From an uncultured Rhodospirillales bacterium (lineage in GTDB: Bacteria; Pseudomonadota; Alphaproteobacteria; Acetobacterales; Acetobacteraceae), in contig CAITEF010000318.1 of NCBI GenBank assembly GCA_903891315.1, forward strand, positions 1 through 33,174: DNA of 33,174 bases. The letters are read 5' to 3'. The first letter of the stretch is position 1. Every line of letters starts with the position of its first letter. The translations under genes were made by a program, and so were the position numbers. Under the pieces are notes generated by a model. The model did no database searches. It saw only the letters and a list, made by a program, of their open reading frames with translations, and had not been told where the DNA came from. Shown in pieces: positions 1 to 9,040 of the stretch.

Positions 1-948
1 AACCGTATCTTCGCCCTGGGGCTGGTGCTGCTGTCCTTCGCGTCCGGCCCTGTGACCTTGGTGACCGCGTGGCTCGTGATCGGAATCGGTATGGGATTCG
101 GCCTCTACGAGGCAGCGTTTGCGACCGTGGCGGGACTCTATGGCCGCGACGCGCGCAACGCGATCACTGGCATCACCCTCTTCGCTGGATTTGCGAGCAC
201 GGTGGGATGGCCGATCAGCGCCGCACTCATCGATGCCTTCGGCTGGCGGGAGGCCTTGGTGGGATGGGCGGTGTTGCACTTGGTGCTTGGTTTGCCACTC
301 AATCGACTGCTGATACCGAAGGCGGCACCTACGGCTCTCGCACCAGCGGCATCAACGTCGGATTCACCAATATCGAGGGAAATACCGTGGACGATGATCA
401 TTCTCGCCGGCGTCTTCGGTGCCACGTGGTTCGTCTCTACTGCCATGGCATCGCATTTGCCGCGTCTGCTGATGGCGATGGGAGCCACGCAAGTTGCGGC
501 GGTGGCTGCAGCGTCCCTGGTCGGACCGGCGCAGGTGGCAGCGCGCGTAGCCGAATTCACTCTCCTGCGGCGGGCAGCCCCTATCATTTCGGCACGGTTG
601 GCTGCCGGGTTGCACCCGCTCGGGGCGGTCGTGCTGGCCGTGATAGGGGCCAAGGCGGCGATACCGTTCGTGCTGCTGCATGGCGGTGGAAATGGATTGC
701 TGACGATCGCGCGGGGCACCTTGCCGCTATCGATGTTCGGCCCGGCTGGCTACGGGCTGCGAACGGGTCTGCTCGCGGCTCCCGCACGGATTCTTCAAGG
801 TGGCGCACCTTTGTTGTTCGGCTTCCTGCTTGATCGGGAAGGTCCGCTCGCGGCGTTGGCGCTGTCTGGATCACTGACCGGCTTGTCGTTGCTGGCGCTT
901 CTGATGTTGGAGGTAAACGCTCAGCCGAAAACACCTGCCAAAAGTTGA
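1..948 (+). CDS. MFS transporter, C-terminal part (5' end outside window)
   Basis: The reading frame is open from base 1 and ends at TGA 946-948, giving 315 residues of a longer protein. The sequence is a chain of hydrophobic segments with short polar loops, about nine membrane spans, as expected for the later part of a 12-span major facilitator. One stretch of small residues near the start (GIGMGFGLYEAAFATVAGLYG) resembles the helix 4-5 region of MFS proteins, so only the first two to four helices seem to be missing. The substrate cannot be inferred. It is convergent with the MmgE/PrpD gene, leaving a 23-base gap with no obvious terminator. An ATG lies at base 25, but it falls inside a membrane segment and is unlikely to be the true start. 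Confidence 0.85.
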   Translation, partial: NRIFALGLVLLSFASGPVTLVTAWLVIGIGMGFGLYEAAFATVAGLYGRDARNAITGITLFAGFASTVGWPISAALIDAFGWREALVGWAVLHLVLGLPLNRLLIPKAAPTALAPAASTSDSPISREIPWTMIILAGVFGATWFVSTAMASHLPRLLMAMGATQVAAVAAASLVGPAQVAARVAEFTLLRRAAPIISARLAAGLHPLGAVVLAVIGAKAAIPFVLLHGGGNGLLTIARGTLPLSMFGPAGYGLRTGLLAAPARILQGGAPLLFGFLLDREGPLAALALSGSLTGLSLLALLMLEVNAQPKTPAKS

Positions 949-971
949 ATTCTGTATCATGGCGCTCCCGT

Positions 972-2318
972 TCAACCGGGCCAAATTTGACGCATGATTG
1001 TGCCCGCGTTCATCTCGGTATCCACGACCCAGCTTGCCCGAAGCAGTTCGAGGGCGTTGTTTGCGGTGAGAACAGTTGCGGCTTGGTCGAGGAATTTGGT
1101 GTCCAGTTCACCATCCGTCATCGGTCGCTTCTCGCTGCCGCGGCAGTGCAGAATATCGGCCGACAGCGTTTCGCCACTGCTGAGCGTGATATCCGCCCTC
1201 GCCGCGTCGCGTCCGTAGGACTCGGACCCGGTCATACGAACCTTTGCGCGCAGGGCCGCCACCAGTGGGTTATGGACCTGCTCCTCAGTGCCCTGGCGGA
1301 GCCCCGCTTGGCGATGCAGCACCGACACCGCAGCCCAATGCTGCGTGCTGACCAGCGCTTGCAGGCGATTGTTGGGGCTGGGCCGGTCGCAGAGGGTCAG
1401 AACCAGAGGATTGACGGTAAGGTGAATGTCCGAGATCGCGGCCGCATCCAGCGTATGCTGGCTCACGATCTTCAGGCAGGCATCGATCACCGGGTGAATG
1501 ACAAAACCGCACGGGTATGGCTTGTGCGCATTGGCCAGAATCTCCCAATGCGTGCCCAGACCGACCAGCGCCGCCTCAGGGTTGGGATGGCTGGAATAAC
1601 AGGCGGCGAATCCCTTCGGACCTTCCAGCATGCCCGAGCCGCAACTGAAGCCATCCTCGGCCAGCAATGCCGCCAACAGTCCGGCGCGGGACGTGTTTCC
1701 AGCCGTGAAATGGCTCGACATCGAAGCGTGCGCCTGACGCAGCCCGGCCGATTGGTTGGCGGCGATGCCAATAGCGGTGGTCATCTTGTCGGTGTCCAGC
1801 CCGATGGCACGGCCGACCGCCACCGCCGCCCCGATGCAGCCGACCAGCCCTGCCATCGACAGACCGTCCGATACCTGGGCTGGCAGGGTGACCAGCATCT
1901 GGCCCACACGGCATTGCAGTTCGATCCCGAGAATGAGCGCATGGATCAAGGTGGCACCGGAGATCGGCCGAATTTCGGCCAGCGCCAGCAGGGCGGCGGC
2001 GACCGGGCTGGTCGGGTGCGCCACAGTCTGGAAATGCGTGTCGTTGAAGGAGTGCACGCTCGAACTCGTGCTGTTGACGAAGGCCGCCGTCAGCGCGTCG
2101 AGCTTGCGATCAAAGCCCACCACCGTTGCTTCACCAGGGCCGGCGAAGCGCGCCAAGGTTTTCAGTGAGATGGAGGTGCCGGGTTCGCGGCAGCCACCGA
2201 GCACGCAGCCGACATAGTTGACAAAGGCGCGCCTGCCGTCGTGCCAGACAGCGTCAGGCAGATCCTGACGCTGCGATTGGGCGGCAAAGGCTGCCAGCTT
2301 GTGGGTGATGTCGGACAT
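972..2318 (-). CDS. MmgE/PrpD family protein
   Basis: 448 residues, the normal length for the MmgE/PrpD family (2-methylcitrate dehydratase, cis-aconitate decarboxylase, iminodisuccinate epimerase and many uncharacterised members). Family hallmarks include the N-terminal helix block with D-x-x-G-C-x-L-G-G-style Gly/Cys residues (YVGCVLGGCREPGT), the conserved FVNSTSSSVHSFNDTH stretch near residues 56-71, and the later GNTSRAGLLAALLAEDGF segment. A strong ribosome site (AAGGAGA) lies just upstream of the ATG. It is the last gene of a leftward run after the binding protein and permease, 19 bases behind the permease stop, so it is probably co-transcribed with the importer. It likely acts in the cytoplasm on the imported organic acid. 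The family is certain; the reaction is unknown, and it should not be called methylcitrate dehydratase without other prp genes, none of which are present. Confidence 0.92.
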   Translation of the reverse strand: MSDITHKLAAFAAQSQRQDLPDAVWHDGRRAFVNYVGCVLGGCREPGTSISLKTLARFAGPGEATVVGFDRKLDALTAAFVNSTSSSVHSFNDTHFQTVAHPTSPVAAALLALAEIRPISGATLIHALILGIELQCRVGQMLVTLPAQVSDGLSMAGLVGCIGAAVAVGRAIGLDTDKMTTAIGIAANQSAGLRQAHASMSSHFTAGNTSRAGLLAALLAEDGFSCGSGMLEGPKGFAACYSSHPNPEAALVGLGTHWEILANAHKPYPCGFVIHPVIDACLKIVSQHTLDAAAISDIHLTVNPLVLTLCDRPSPNNRLQALVSTQHWAAVSVLHRQAGLRQGTEEQVHNPLVAALRAKVRMTGSESYGRDAARADITLSSGETLSADILHCRGSEKRPMTDGELDTKFLDQAATVLTANNALELLRASWVVDTEMNAGTIMRQIWPG

Positions 2319-2337
2319 GGTCGGGTCTCCTTAGGGT

Positions 2338-4023
2338 TCAGCGGGCAAGCGGGCCCTCGATGCGGACGTGAAAGATCAGTCTGGTGACCAGCACCAAGGC
2401 CACCATGATCACCGATTGGATCACGCCGATGGCGGCAGCGAACTGGAAATTGCCGGAATCCATGTAGCTCCAGATCAGCACCGACAGGATCGGGCCGCGC
2501 TCGGAATACAGCAGCACCGAGGCGGAGAGCTCCTTGATGCTCATCAGCATGACGAAGAACAGCACCGAGACGAGCGTGGCCTTCAGCAGCGGCAGTGTAA
2601 TCCGAGCCAGCACCCGTGCCGGGTTGGCACCACAAGTGCGCGCACTTTCCTCCAACTCGCGGCCGATCTGCATGATGCCGGTGCGCGCCACCACGATGGC
2701 GTAGGGCAGGAACTTGGCAATGTAGGCGAGCAACAACACCCAAATTGTGCCGTAGAGCGGAGTGCGAAGATAGGTCCGCGACAGCCCGATACCGTAGACC
2801 AGTCCCGGGACCGCCACCGGCAGCACGGCCAAAAACGCGACCGCGATGATCAGCAGGCCTTTGGTGCGTAGTTCAAGGAAGCTGATCAAAGTGCCGAGCG
2901 CAGCACAGATGGTTCCGCTCAGAATGCCCAGCAGCAGCGTGTTGCCCAACGCCTCGCGGGTAGCCTGCAAGCTGAACAGGTTGCGGTAATGCACCAGACT
3001 GAAGACGTCGGCACCGAGCCTGCCAGAGCTGTATTTCATCAGCGAATAGACCAGCAGCGCCCCCATCGGCAGCAGCACTGAGCAGATGATGTAGCCCCAG
3101 GTGAGCCCGTAGGCGGCCCAACGCCAGCTTCCCAGATCGATCGGTCGCGAACGGTGGCCTTTTCCGCCGATGGTCACATATCGCTCTGACCGCCGCGTGA
3201 CGCGACGTTGGATCATAATGCCGACGAGGGTCACCCAGAGCAGGATGGTTCCGCCCGATGCGGCTCGGGCGAGGTGGACTGGTGAGACCGTGGTGTCGAG
3301 ATAGATTTGGTAGGGCAGCGTGGTGAAGCCTGCGGTGGCGCCGATGATGCCGGGGATGGTGTACATTTCCGCCGCCAGCACGAAGATCAGCATCCCGGCC
3401 CCGAAGATCGCGGGCACCATCATCGGCAAGGTGATGTGCAGGATCGAGCGGAGCGGCGAGGCTCCGGCGGTGCGAGCGGCCTCCTCCAGCGAGGCGTCCA
3501 TGGATCGAAGCGGATTGACGGTGAACAGGTAGGCGAATGGCGTGAAGAACAGCGCCATCACCCAGACCACGCCCGTGTAGCTCCAGATATTGACCAACGC
3601 ATCGCCGTCGCCAAACACGCCGCGCCACGCCATGTTCACAAATCCGGTTTCTTCGGACGCCAGCACGATCCAGGCAATCAGGCCGGTAAACGGCGAAAGG
3701 AACATCGGCGCGATGATTAGGATGTCGAGCAAACCGGCCAACCGCAGCCGTGCTCGCGCCATGATGAAGGCCATCGTCACACTCAGCGACAGCGAGAGAA
3801 TTGTGACGATCACCGATAGGATCAACGCTTCGACAAGATCACCGAGATATTCACCGGTGGTGTAGACCGTCAACAGCGCGGCCACACTGCGTGCGGTCGA
3901 CAGACCGTATGCCGTCTCGGCGTAAAAGGCGGTATTGATCGTCTGCGCCAGTGGCACCACGCAGACCACAAGGACCAGCACCGCCAGCAGCAAGACCAGA
4001 AGACGTCCGAGCGCGCGCGTCAT
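2338..4023 (-). CDS. ABC transporter permease, fused two-domain, iron(III)/organic-acid type
   Basis: 561 residues starting at the ATG that overlaps the binding-protein stop by one base (TGATG, 4021-4025). The frame is open for 37 more codons upstream, but that part lies inside the binding-protein gene and is not hydrophobic. The protein has about 12 membrane spans in two homologous halves, each carrying the cytoplasmic EAA loop that docks the ATPase: EEAARTAGASPLRSILHITLP in the first half and EESARTCGANPARVLARITLP in the second. This duplicated layout is typical of FbpB/AfuB-like permeases of the Fe(III)/2-aminoethylphosphonate/polyamine group. It works with the binding protein upstream and presumably the ATPase encoded divergently at 5367. 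The family alone does not fix the substrate. Confidence 0.93.
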   Translation of the reverse strand: MTRALGRLLVLLLAVLVLVVCVVPLAQTINTAFYAETAYGLSTARSVAALLTVYTTGEYLGDLVEALILSVIVTILSLSLSVTMAFIMARARLRLAGLLDILIIAPMFLSPFTGLIAWIVLASEETGFVNMAWRGVFGDGDALVNIWSYTGVVWVMALFFTPFAYLFTVNPLRSMDASLEEAARTAGASPLRSILHITLPMMVPAIFGAGMLIFVLAAEMYTIPGIIGATAGFTTLPYQIYLDTTVSPVHLARAASGGTILLWVTLVGIMIQRRVTRRSERYVTIGGKGHRSRPIDLGSWRWAAYGLTWGYIICSVLLPMGALLVYSLMKYSSGRLGADVFSLVHYRNLFSLQATREALGNTLLLGILSGTICAALGTLISFLELRTKGLLIIAVAFLAVLPVAVPGLVYGIGLSRTYLRTPLYGTIWVLLLAYIAKFLPYAIVVARTGIMQIGRELEESARTCGANPARVLARITLPLLKATLVSVLFFVMLMSIKELSASVLLYSERGPILSVLIWSYMDSGNFQFAAAIGVIQSVIMVALVLVTRLIFHVRIEGPLAR

Positions 4024-5114
4024 CAGCCGCGCGCCGTGTCCTCGATCTTCTGCCAGGCCGTCATGTCGCTTTCGTAGTTCTTGGCCCAGTTGTCCCAATC
4101 CACCGAATAGACCTCGGTGATCGGCTTCCACCAAGCCTCGTTGGTGATCGGACGCTGGTCGGGATAGCCGATGAGCGTGGTCATGCCGCCATAGTCAAGT
4201 TGCAGCCCTTTGGCGCCCTCCTCGCTCATCACCCAGTTTTGGAACAGCCGGGCGGCGTTTGGATGCGGCGCGTTGGCCGAGACCGCCTGCCAGGAATTGC
4301 CGAAAAGCGGCGTCGGGCTCGGCCGCACCCAGCGCACCGGGGCCCCCTCCTGCCATTTGGTGAGCGCCACTCCCTCCCACAGCCAGAAAACGAAGTCGCG
4401 TTCACCGGCGATGATGCGGTCGAGTGCGATCGGGTTATCGCTGTAAACGCGTGGGCGTTGGGCGGCGATGGCGCGCAGGAACGGCAGCCCGTATTCCTTC
4501 TCCATTTTGGGGCTGAGGAACATCTGGATCGGTGCGTAGCAAGCGCCGCATTTGCGCTTCACGATGGCGAAACGGTTCTTGAACACAGGGTCGATCACCG
4601 ATTTCCAGCCGCTGCCAAGCAGCTTCGCTTCGTCCTCGGTTACCCGATTGGAATTGTAAACGATGGCCATGTCGGTGGTGTACGGCGCATAGGCGAAATC
4701 GCCGATACGGAAGCTTTCCGGCACGCGGTCGAAAGTCGGCACCCGCCACGAGGCCAGCATCTTCTTTTCGACCAGATCATGGGTCAGCGGCTGGTCGCTG
4801 AGCAAAAGCAGGTCGGCGATGTGCTGTCCGGCCTCGGTCTCCTGGAGGAAGCGCTGGTATTGCTGCGGCCCAGAAGTGCGCATCAATTGCACCTTCACGC
4901 CGGGGTATTTCGTCTCGAACCGAACGACGAAGTTCTGCATCGCCTCCAGCGGGGCCGCCTCATACCAGACGATCTTGCCCTCGGCTTTGGCCAATTCATA
5001 AAGCTGGGCTTCATCATTCGGCCCAGGCGCTGCTGCTGCCGTGCCGGTCGATGCCAATGCGGCGGCACCTGCGAGAGCCGCTCGGCGGCTGATAATGAAG
5101 GGATGATCAGACAT
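4023..5114 (-). CDS. Periplasmic solute-binding protein of ABC importer (Tat-exported)
   Basis: 363 residues. The N-terminus has a twin-arginine signal (ISRRAALAGAAALA followed by a small-residue stretch ending in TAAAAPG), so export is probably by Tat with cleavage near residue 30. The rest matches the family 1/6 extracellular binding-protein fold: an early KIVWYEAAP strand, a PGVKVQLMR strand, and a C-terminal segment HPNAARLFQNWVMSEEGAKGLQ typical of FbpA-like proteins. I do not see the adjacent tyrosine pair that binds iron in FbpA-class proteins, which argues weakly for a non-iron ligand such as an organic acid. A KCGACYAP segment with two cysteines near residue 190 is unusual. It is the first gene of the leftward operon, with a GGGAGA ribosome site before the ATG. 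Confidence 0.92.
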   Translation of the reverse strand: MSDHPFIISRRAALAGAAALASTGTAAAAPGPNDEAQLYELAKAEGKIVWYEAAPLEAMQNFVVRFETKYPGVKVQLMRTSGPQQYQRFLQETEAGQHIADLLLLSDQPLTHDLVEKKMLASWRVPTFDRVPESFRIGDFAYAPYTTDMAIVYNSNRVTEDEAKLLGSGWKSVIDPVFKNRFAIVKRKCGACYAPIQMFLSPKMEKEYGLPFLRAIAAQRPRVYSDNPIALDRIIAGERDFVFWLWEGVALTKWQEGAPVRWVRPSPTPLFGNSWQAVSANAPHPNAARLFQNWVMSEEGAKGLQLDYGGMTTLIGYPDQRPITNEAWWKPITEVYSVDWDNWAKNYESDMTAWQKIEDTARG

Positions 5115-5155
5115 TTCTATCTCCCGGTGTCACGTCTTACGCGCTCTTTTGCGCG

Positions 5156-5183
5156 AGAGTAGTCGTGCGCCGGTCGCTGTCAA
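5156..5183 (-). promoter_or_regulatory. Putative sigma70-type promoter for the binding-protein operon
   Basis: On the minus strand TTGACA (5183-5178) is followed after 16 bases by TACTCT (5161-5156). The -35 is perfect and the -10 matches at three of six positions. Transcription would begin near 5150, leaving a leader of roughly 35 bases before the ATG at 5114. This is a motif match only. Confidence 0.45.
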
Positions 5184-5192
5184 TCACTTGAC
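5179..5192. repeat. Short inverted repeat, possible operator
   Basis: GTCAA-TCAC-TTGAC: five-base arms with a four-base spacer in the 252-base divergent region between binding-protein and ATPase genes. It overlaps the predicted -35 element of the leftward promoter, a location suited to a repressor. Arms this short can arise by chance. The rest of 5115-5295 shows only a second weak hairpin (CGCGC/GCGCG, 5140-5155). Confidence 0.3.
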
Positions 5193-5295
5193 GACTGTCA
5201 TACAGCGCGAGGGCTTGCTGCGCCTAGTTCCCCTGAGCTTTACAGGCGTCAGTCAGCACCCTAGCGTTCCGATGTGCCGAAGGAGACGCGAGAAG

Positions 5296-5366
5296 ATGAT
5301 CCAGTCCTTGCGGCGTGCAGCCACCGTCGAAATCTCCTCGGCACGTGATCTGGCTCTGGCCACAAC

Positions 5367-5370
<4 letters not shown>
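5296..5370 (+). CDS. Short leader ORF translationally coupled to ABC ATPase
   Basis: A 24-codon ORF starts at ATG 5296 behind a strong ribosome site (AAGGAGA, 5280-5286, nine bases before the start). It ends in a TGA that overlaps the ATPase ATG in an ATGA arrangement (5367-5370). The ATPase itself has no visible Shine-Dalgarno sequence, so ribosomes finishing this ORF may reinitiate on it. The peptide (MIQSLRRAATVEISSARDLA then LATT) has no recognisable domain and no run of a single amino acid that would suggest attenuation. It could also be the remnant of an older N-terminus or a chance ORF. Confidence 0.4.
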
Positions 5371-6440
<1,070 letters not shown>

Positions 6441-6448
6441 CAACCGAC

Positions 6449-6473
6449 GGTAGGCATTTTGATGCGGCTTACC
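6449..6473. terminator. Weak hairpin between convergent ATPase and hflX
   Basis: GGTA-G-GCAT-TTTG-ATGC-GGCT-TACC forms an imperfect stem-loop in the 37-base gap between two convergent stops. There is no clear U-run on either side, so termination activity is doubtful. Confidence 0.25.
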
Positions 6474-6477
6474 AAAT

Positions 6478-7839
6478 TCACTGCACGGCGAGCGCTCGCT
6501 GCAGCCGTGCGATAGCACCGGGTAAGCCGCGCACTTTCAGGACGCGACCGACAGCGTCGTAATCTTCGTTGAGAACGCGGGTGTTTTCGTAAATCTCACC
6601 AAGCAATCCTTGTTTGGCGTAAGGCAACACCAGCTCCGCGTCCTCCATCTTGGTCTCGAAGAACGCGATGATGGTCTCCCGCAACGCGGCGACGTCGGCG
6701 GGAGATTTGGATGAGAGCAGAATCGCGTCCGGATGCTTTGCCATGAGGGCAGCACGGTCCGCCGCGTCCACCTGATCACTCTTGTTGAGCAACAAGAGTG
6801 ATGGCACCGAGTCTGCGCCGATCTCGCGCAGCACCGTGCGGCTCACCTCAAGCTGCGCTTCATAGGTCGGATCGGACGCATCGACGACAAAAAGCAGCAA
6901 CGATGCCTCAAGGGCCTCATCCAAAGTGGAGCGGAACGAGGCGACCAAATCATGCGGCAATTGCTTGATGAAGCCGACCGTGTCGGAGACCAAGATGCGC
7001 GGCTTCGTCTCGGGCTTAAGGGTGCGCACCGTGGTGTCGAGCGTTGCGAAAAGCTGATCGGCCACCAACACTTCGCTGCCGGTGAGCGCGCGCATCAGCG
7101 AGGATTTTCCGGCGTTGGTGTAGCCAACCAGTGCCACGCGCAATTGGTCGTTGCGGGCGGAGCGACGCTGGTCGTTGTCGCGCTGGATCTGTTCCAACTG
7201 GTCCTTCAGCTCGGCCAAGCGGTCGCGAATGTTGCGGCGGTCGAGATCGAGACTGGTCTCGCCCGCTCCTACGCCACGCTGCCGCCCTCCGCCTGTTGCG
7301 GATTCGCGCAGACGGGGCGCGACATATTTCAAACGCGCCATCTCCACCTGGAGCTTTGCCTCGCGGCTGCGTGCGTGTCGATGGAAAATTTCCACAATCA
7401 CGCCGGTGCGGTCGAGCACCTTCGCCCCCGTGGCGTTTTCGAGATTACGGGATTGGCTGGGGGATATTTCATGATCGACAATCACGAATTCCGGTCGAGG
7501 TAAGTCAACCGATTTGGACGTGTCTGCGGGCTCATCCGGCGTGACGATGTCGGCCGAATCAAATCGCGCGCGAGCCTTGGATGTCTTCGGAGCAGTCCAG
7601 CCGCCAACGACGCCGGTGCCGCCGGTCAAAGCAGCAAGCTCGGCCAACTTGCCGGAGCCGAGTACAGTCAGCCCGCCGATGCCGCCGCGCTTCTGCACCA
7701 GAGTGCCGGCCACTTCGTAGCCCAATGTTTCGACAAGTCGGCCAAGTTCCTTAAAGCTGGCGTCCTGGGCGGTGTCATCAACCCCGTCCATCTGAACGCC
7801 GACGAGAATGGCACGCGGTGTTGGCTGTTTGGTTTCCAT
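6478..7839 (-). CDS. hflX: GTPase HflX
   Basis: 453 residues. HflX is a ribosome-binding GTPase that splits stalled or heat-damaged 70S ribosomes. The N-terminal HflX domain carries GGIGGLTVLGSGKLAELAA (52-70) and the conserved VIVDHEISPSQSRNLE (119-134). A helical linker with QVEMARLKYVAPRLR follows, and then the G domain: G1 GYTNAGKS (239-246), G3 DTVGF (286-290), G4 NKSD (352-355). The frame stays open 189 codons further upstream, but that part overlaps the neighbouring binding-protein gene in another frame and has no HflX similarity. I therefore take the ATG at 7839. About 45 extra residues (roughly 71-118), rich in Gly, Thr, Asp and Pro, separate two segments that are nearly adjacent in most HflX proteins. 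No hfq gene is nearby; hflX sits between two ABC importer modules. Confidence 0.95.
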   Translation of the reverse strand: METKQPTPRAILVGVQMDGVDDTAQDASFKELGRLVETLGYEVAGTLVQKRGGIGGLTVLGSGKLAELAALTGGTGVVGGWTAPKTSKARARFDSADIVTPDEPADTSKSVDLPRPEFVIVDHEISPSQSRNLENATGAKVLDRTGVIVEIFHRHARSREAKLQVEMARLKYVAPRLRESATGGGRQRGVGAGETSLDLDRRNIRDRLAELKDQLEQIQRDNDQRRSARNDQLRVALVGYTNAGKSSLMRALTGSEVLVADQLFATLDTTVRTLKPETKPRILVSDTVGFIKQLPHDLVASFRSTLDEALEASLLLFVVDASDPTYEAQLEVSRTVLREIGADSVPSLLLLNKSDQVDAADRAALMAKHPDAILLSSKSPADVAALRETIIAFFETKMEDAELVLPYAKQGLLGEIYENTRVLNEDYDAVGRVLKVRGLPGAIARLQRALAVQ

Positions 7840-7877
7840 GCCTGGAACGCTAGCACGAACATCCGCCCATCGCGCGA

Positions 7878-8948
7878 TCAGACCCCGAAAATGGTCGAAT
7901 ACGTCTTCTTGATCTCGCCGATATTTGCCTCCAGCGCCGCCGTGTCCGCACGGAGCAGTTTGATGTCGGATAGCGGTCGCACCGACGGATGCACGTTGAT
8001 GTCTTGGCGCACCGAGCGGAGCAGGCCCAAATCCGTCATCGTCTGCTGTGCTTCGCGGGAGAAGAGGTAATTGCGCAGCAAGCGAGCAGCGTTGGGGTGG
8101 GGTGCCCCTTTCATCACAACGAGATTGCCTTGGCTGGTTGGGGTACCTTCGGTGGGGTAGACCACTTCCACCGGTGAGCCGCCAGCCTTCAGCCGCAGCA
8201 GAACATATTCGCTGCAATCGACCAGAACCAGCCGCTCGGCAGCCGCAATCTTGCGCGGTGGCTCGGTGGCCGATTGGACCTGCATGACGTGCAATTTGGC
8301 CAGGTTGCGAAACCAGTCCCACCCCAGCAACTGGCTGAGTTCGAAGGTCGCCGCCATGGTGATGCCCGCATAGGATGGGTGCGATTTCACCAGCCGGTTG
8401 GTCCATTTCGCGTCGATGAGGTCGGCGAAGCCTTTGGGGGCGTCAGCGGCCTTGAGGTATTTTGTGTTGTACCCCATTGGCGAGACGCTCAGGCGGAAGG
8501 TTGCAAAATGCCCATCGGGGTCGCGTTCTGACGCCGCCCACTGCTTTTCGACGTCTGGCGCCAACTCCCGAAGCAACCAGCCATCACGTTTCCACACCAA
8601 AGCGTGGATGGGATCTGTCGACTCCACAACATCGGCGATTGCCAGATTGCTGGCCTGTTCCTGCGCGATCCGCTGGAACAGCCGCTCGCCTCCGGCGATC
8701 TGAGTTTTTACTGTGATGCCGGGATAGGCCGCTTCGAAATTCTTCGTCAGTTGCTCAATGACCGGCAAATCCATCGAACTGTAGAGCGTGACAGTCCCTT
8801 CCTTCGTCGCAGCAGCCACCAGCGCGTCATCGCTGCCGGTGGTGTCAGCGAGGGTGTTTCGGGCAAGGCCAGATAGGGCAAGGGCAGTCGTGCCGGATAA
8901 GAAACGTCGCCGCCCGCAGAAGTCGGTCAAGAATGAATTGTGCCGCAT
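7878..8948 (-). CDS. Periplasmic solute-binding protein of second ABC importer
   Basis: 356 residues from the ATG at 8948. A longer start (9005) adds 19 polar residues before the signal peptide and is less likely. The N-terminus has a twin-arginine-like motif (GRRRFLSGTTALALSG) followed by a cleavable region ending near NTLADT. The body shows VTLYSSMDLPVIEQL, AAYPGITVKTQI and the C-terminal APHPNAARLLRNYLFSREAQ, all typical of Fe(III)-type/organic-anion binding proteins. The tandem tyrosines of true ferric-binding proteins are not evident. It is divergent from its ATPase with a 92-base gap and lies 38 bases upstream of hflX on the same strand, so readthrough into hflX is possible. The ligand is unknown. 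Confidence 0.92.
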   Translation of the reverse strand: MRHNSFLTDFCGRRRFLSGTTALALSGLARNTLADTTGSDDALVAAATKEGTVTLYSSMDLPVIEQLTKNFEAAYPGITVKTQIAGGERLFQRIAQEQASNLAIADVVESTDPIHALVWKRDGWLLRELAPDVEKQWAASERDPDGHFATFRLSVSPMGYNTKYLKAADAPKGFADLIDAKWTNRLVKSHPSYAGITMAATFELSQLLGWDWFRNLAKLHVMQVQSATEPPRKIAAAERLVLVDCSEYVLLRLKAGGSPVEVVYPTEGTPTSQGNLVVMKGAPHPNAARLLRNYLFSREAQQTMTDLGLLRSVRQDINVHPSVRPLSDIKLLRADTAALEANIGEIKKTYSTIFGV

Positions 8949-8954
8949 CACCGT

Positions 8955-9005
8955 TTGACTCCCTGACTCGCCTATCTGATATACGCCTCCACCGGACCGG
9001 CGCAA
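8955..9005. promoter_or_regulatory. Putative face-to-face promoters of the second importer
   Basis: Minus strand: TTGCGC (9005-9000), 16 bases, TATATC (8983-8978), reading toward the binding protein with a short leader. Plus strand: TTGACT (8955-8960) with either GATATA at 17 bases or TATACG with an extended TG at 19 bases, reading toward the ATPase. Both would use the same central GATATA/TATATC block, so the two transcripts may be mutually exclusive. Inference from motif matches only. Confidence 0.38.
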
Positions 9006-9040
9006 TCGCCGCCCCCTTCGGCAAAGGTAGCGCGTCGCTC

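Noticed and set aside
945-2168. 407-codon plus-strand ORF opposite the MmgE/PrpD gene
   Set aside because: It mirrors a well-conserved enzyme on the other strand, is Arg/Gln/His-rich with no domain, and has no ribosome site. It is a high-GC antisense artefact.
3951-5162. 403-codon plus-strand ORF opposite the first binding protein
   Set aside because: The minus-strand product has a Tat signal and clear binding-protein motifs; this ORF has Arg/His-rich composition and no recognisable fold.
7840-8406. N-terminal extension of the hflX frame to 8406
   Set aside because: It overlaps the second binding protein in another frame. HflX similarity begins only after the ATG at 7839.
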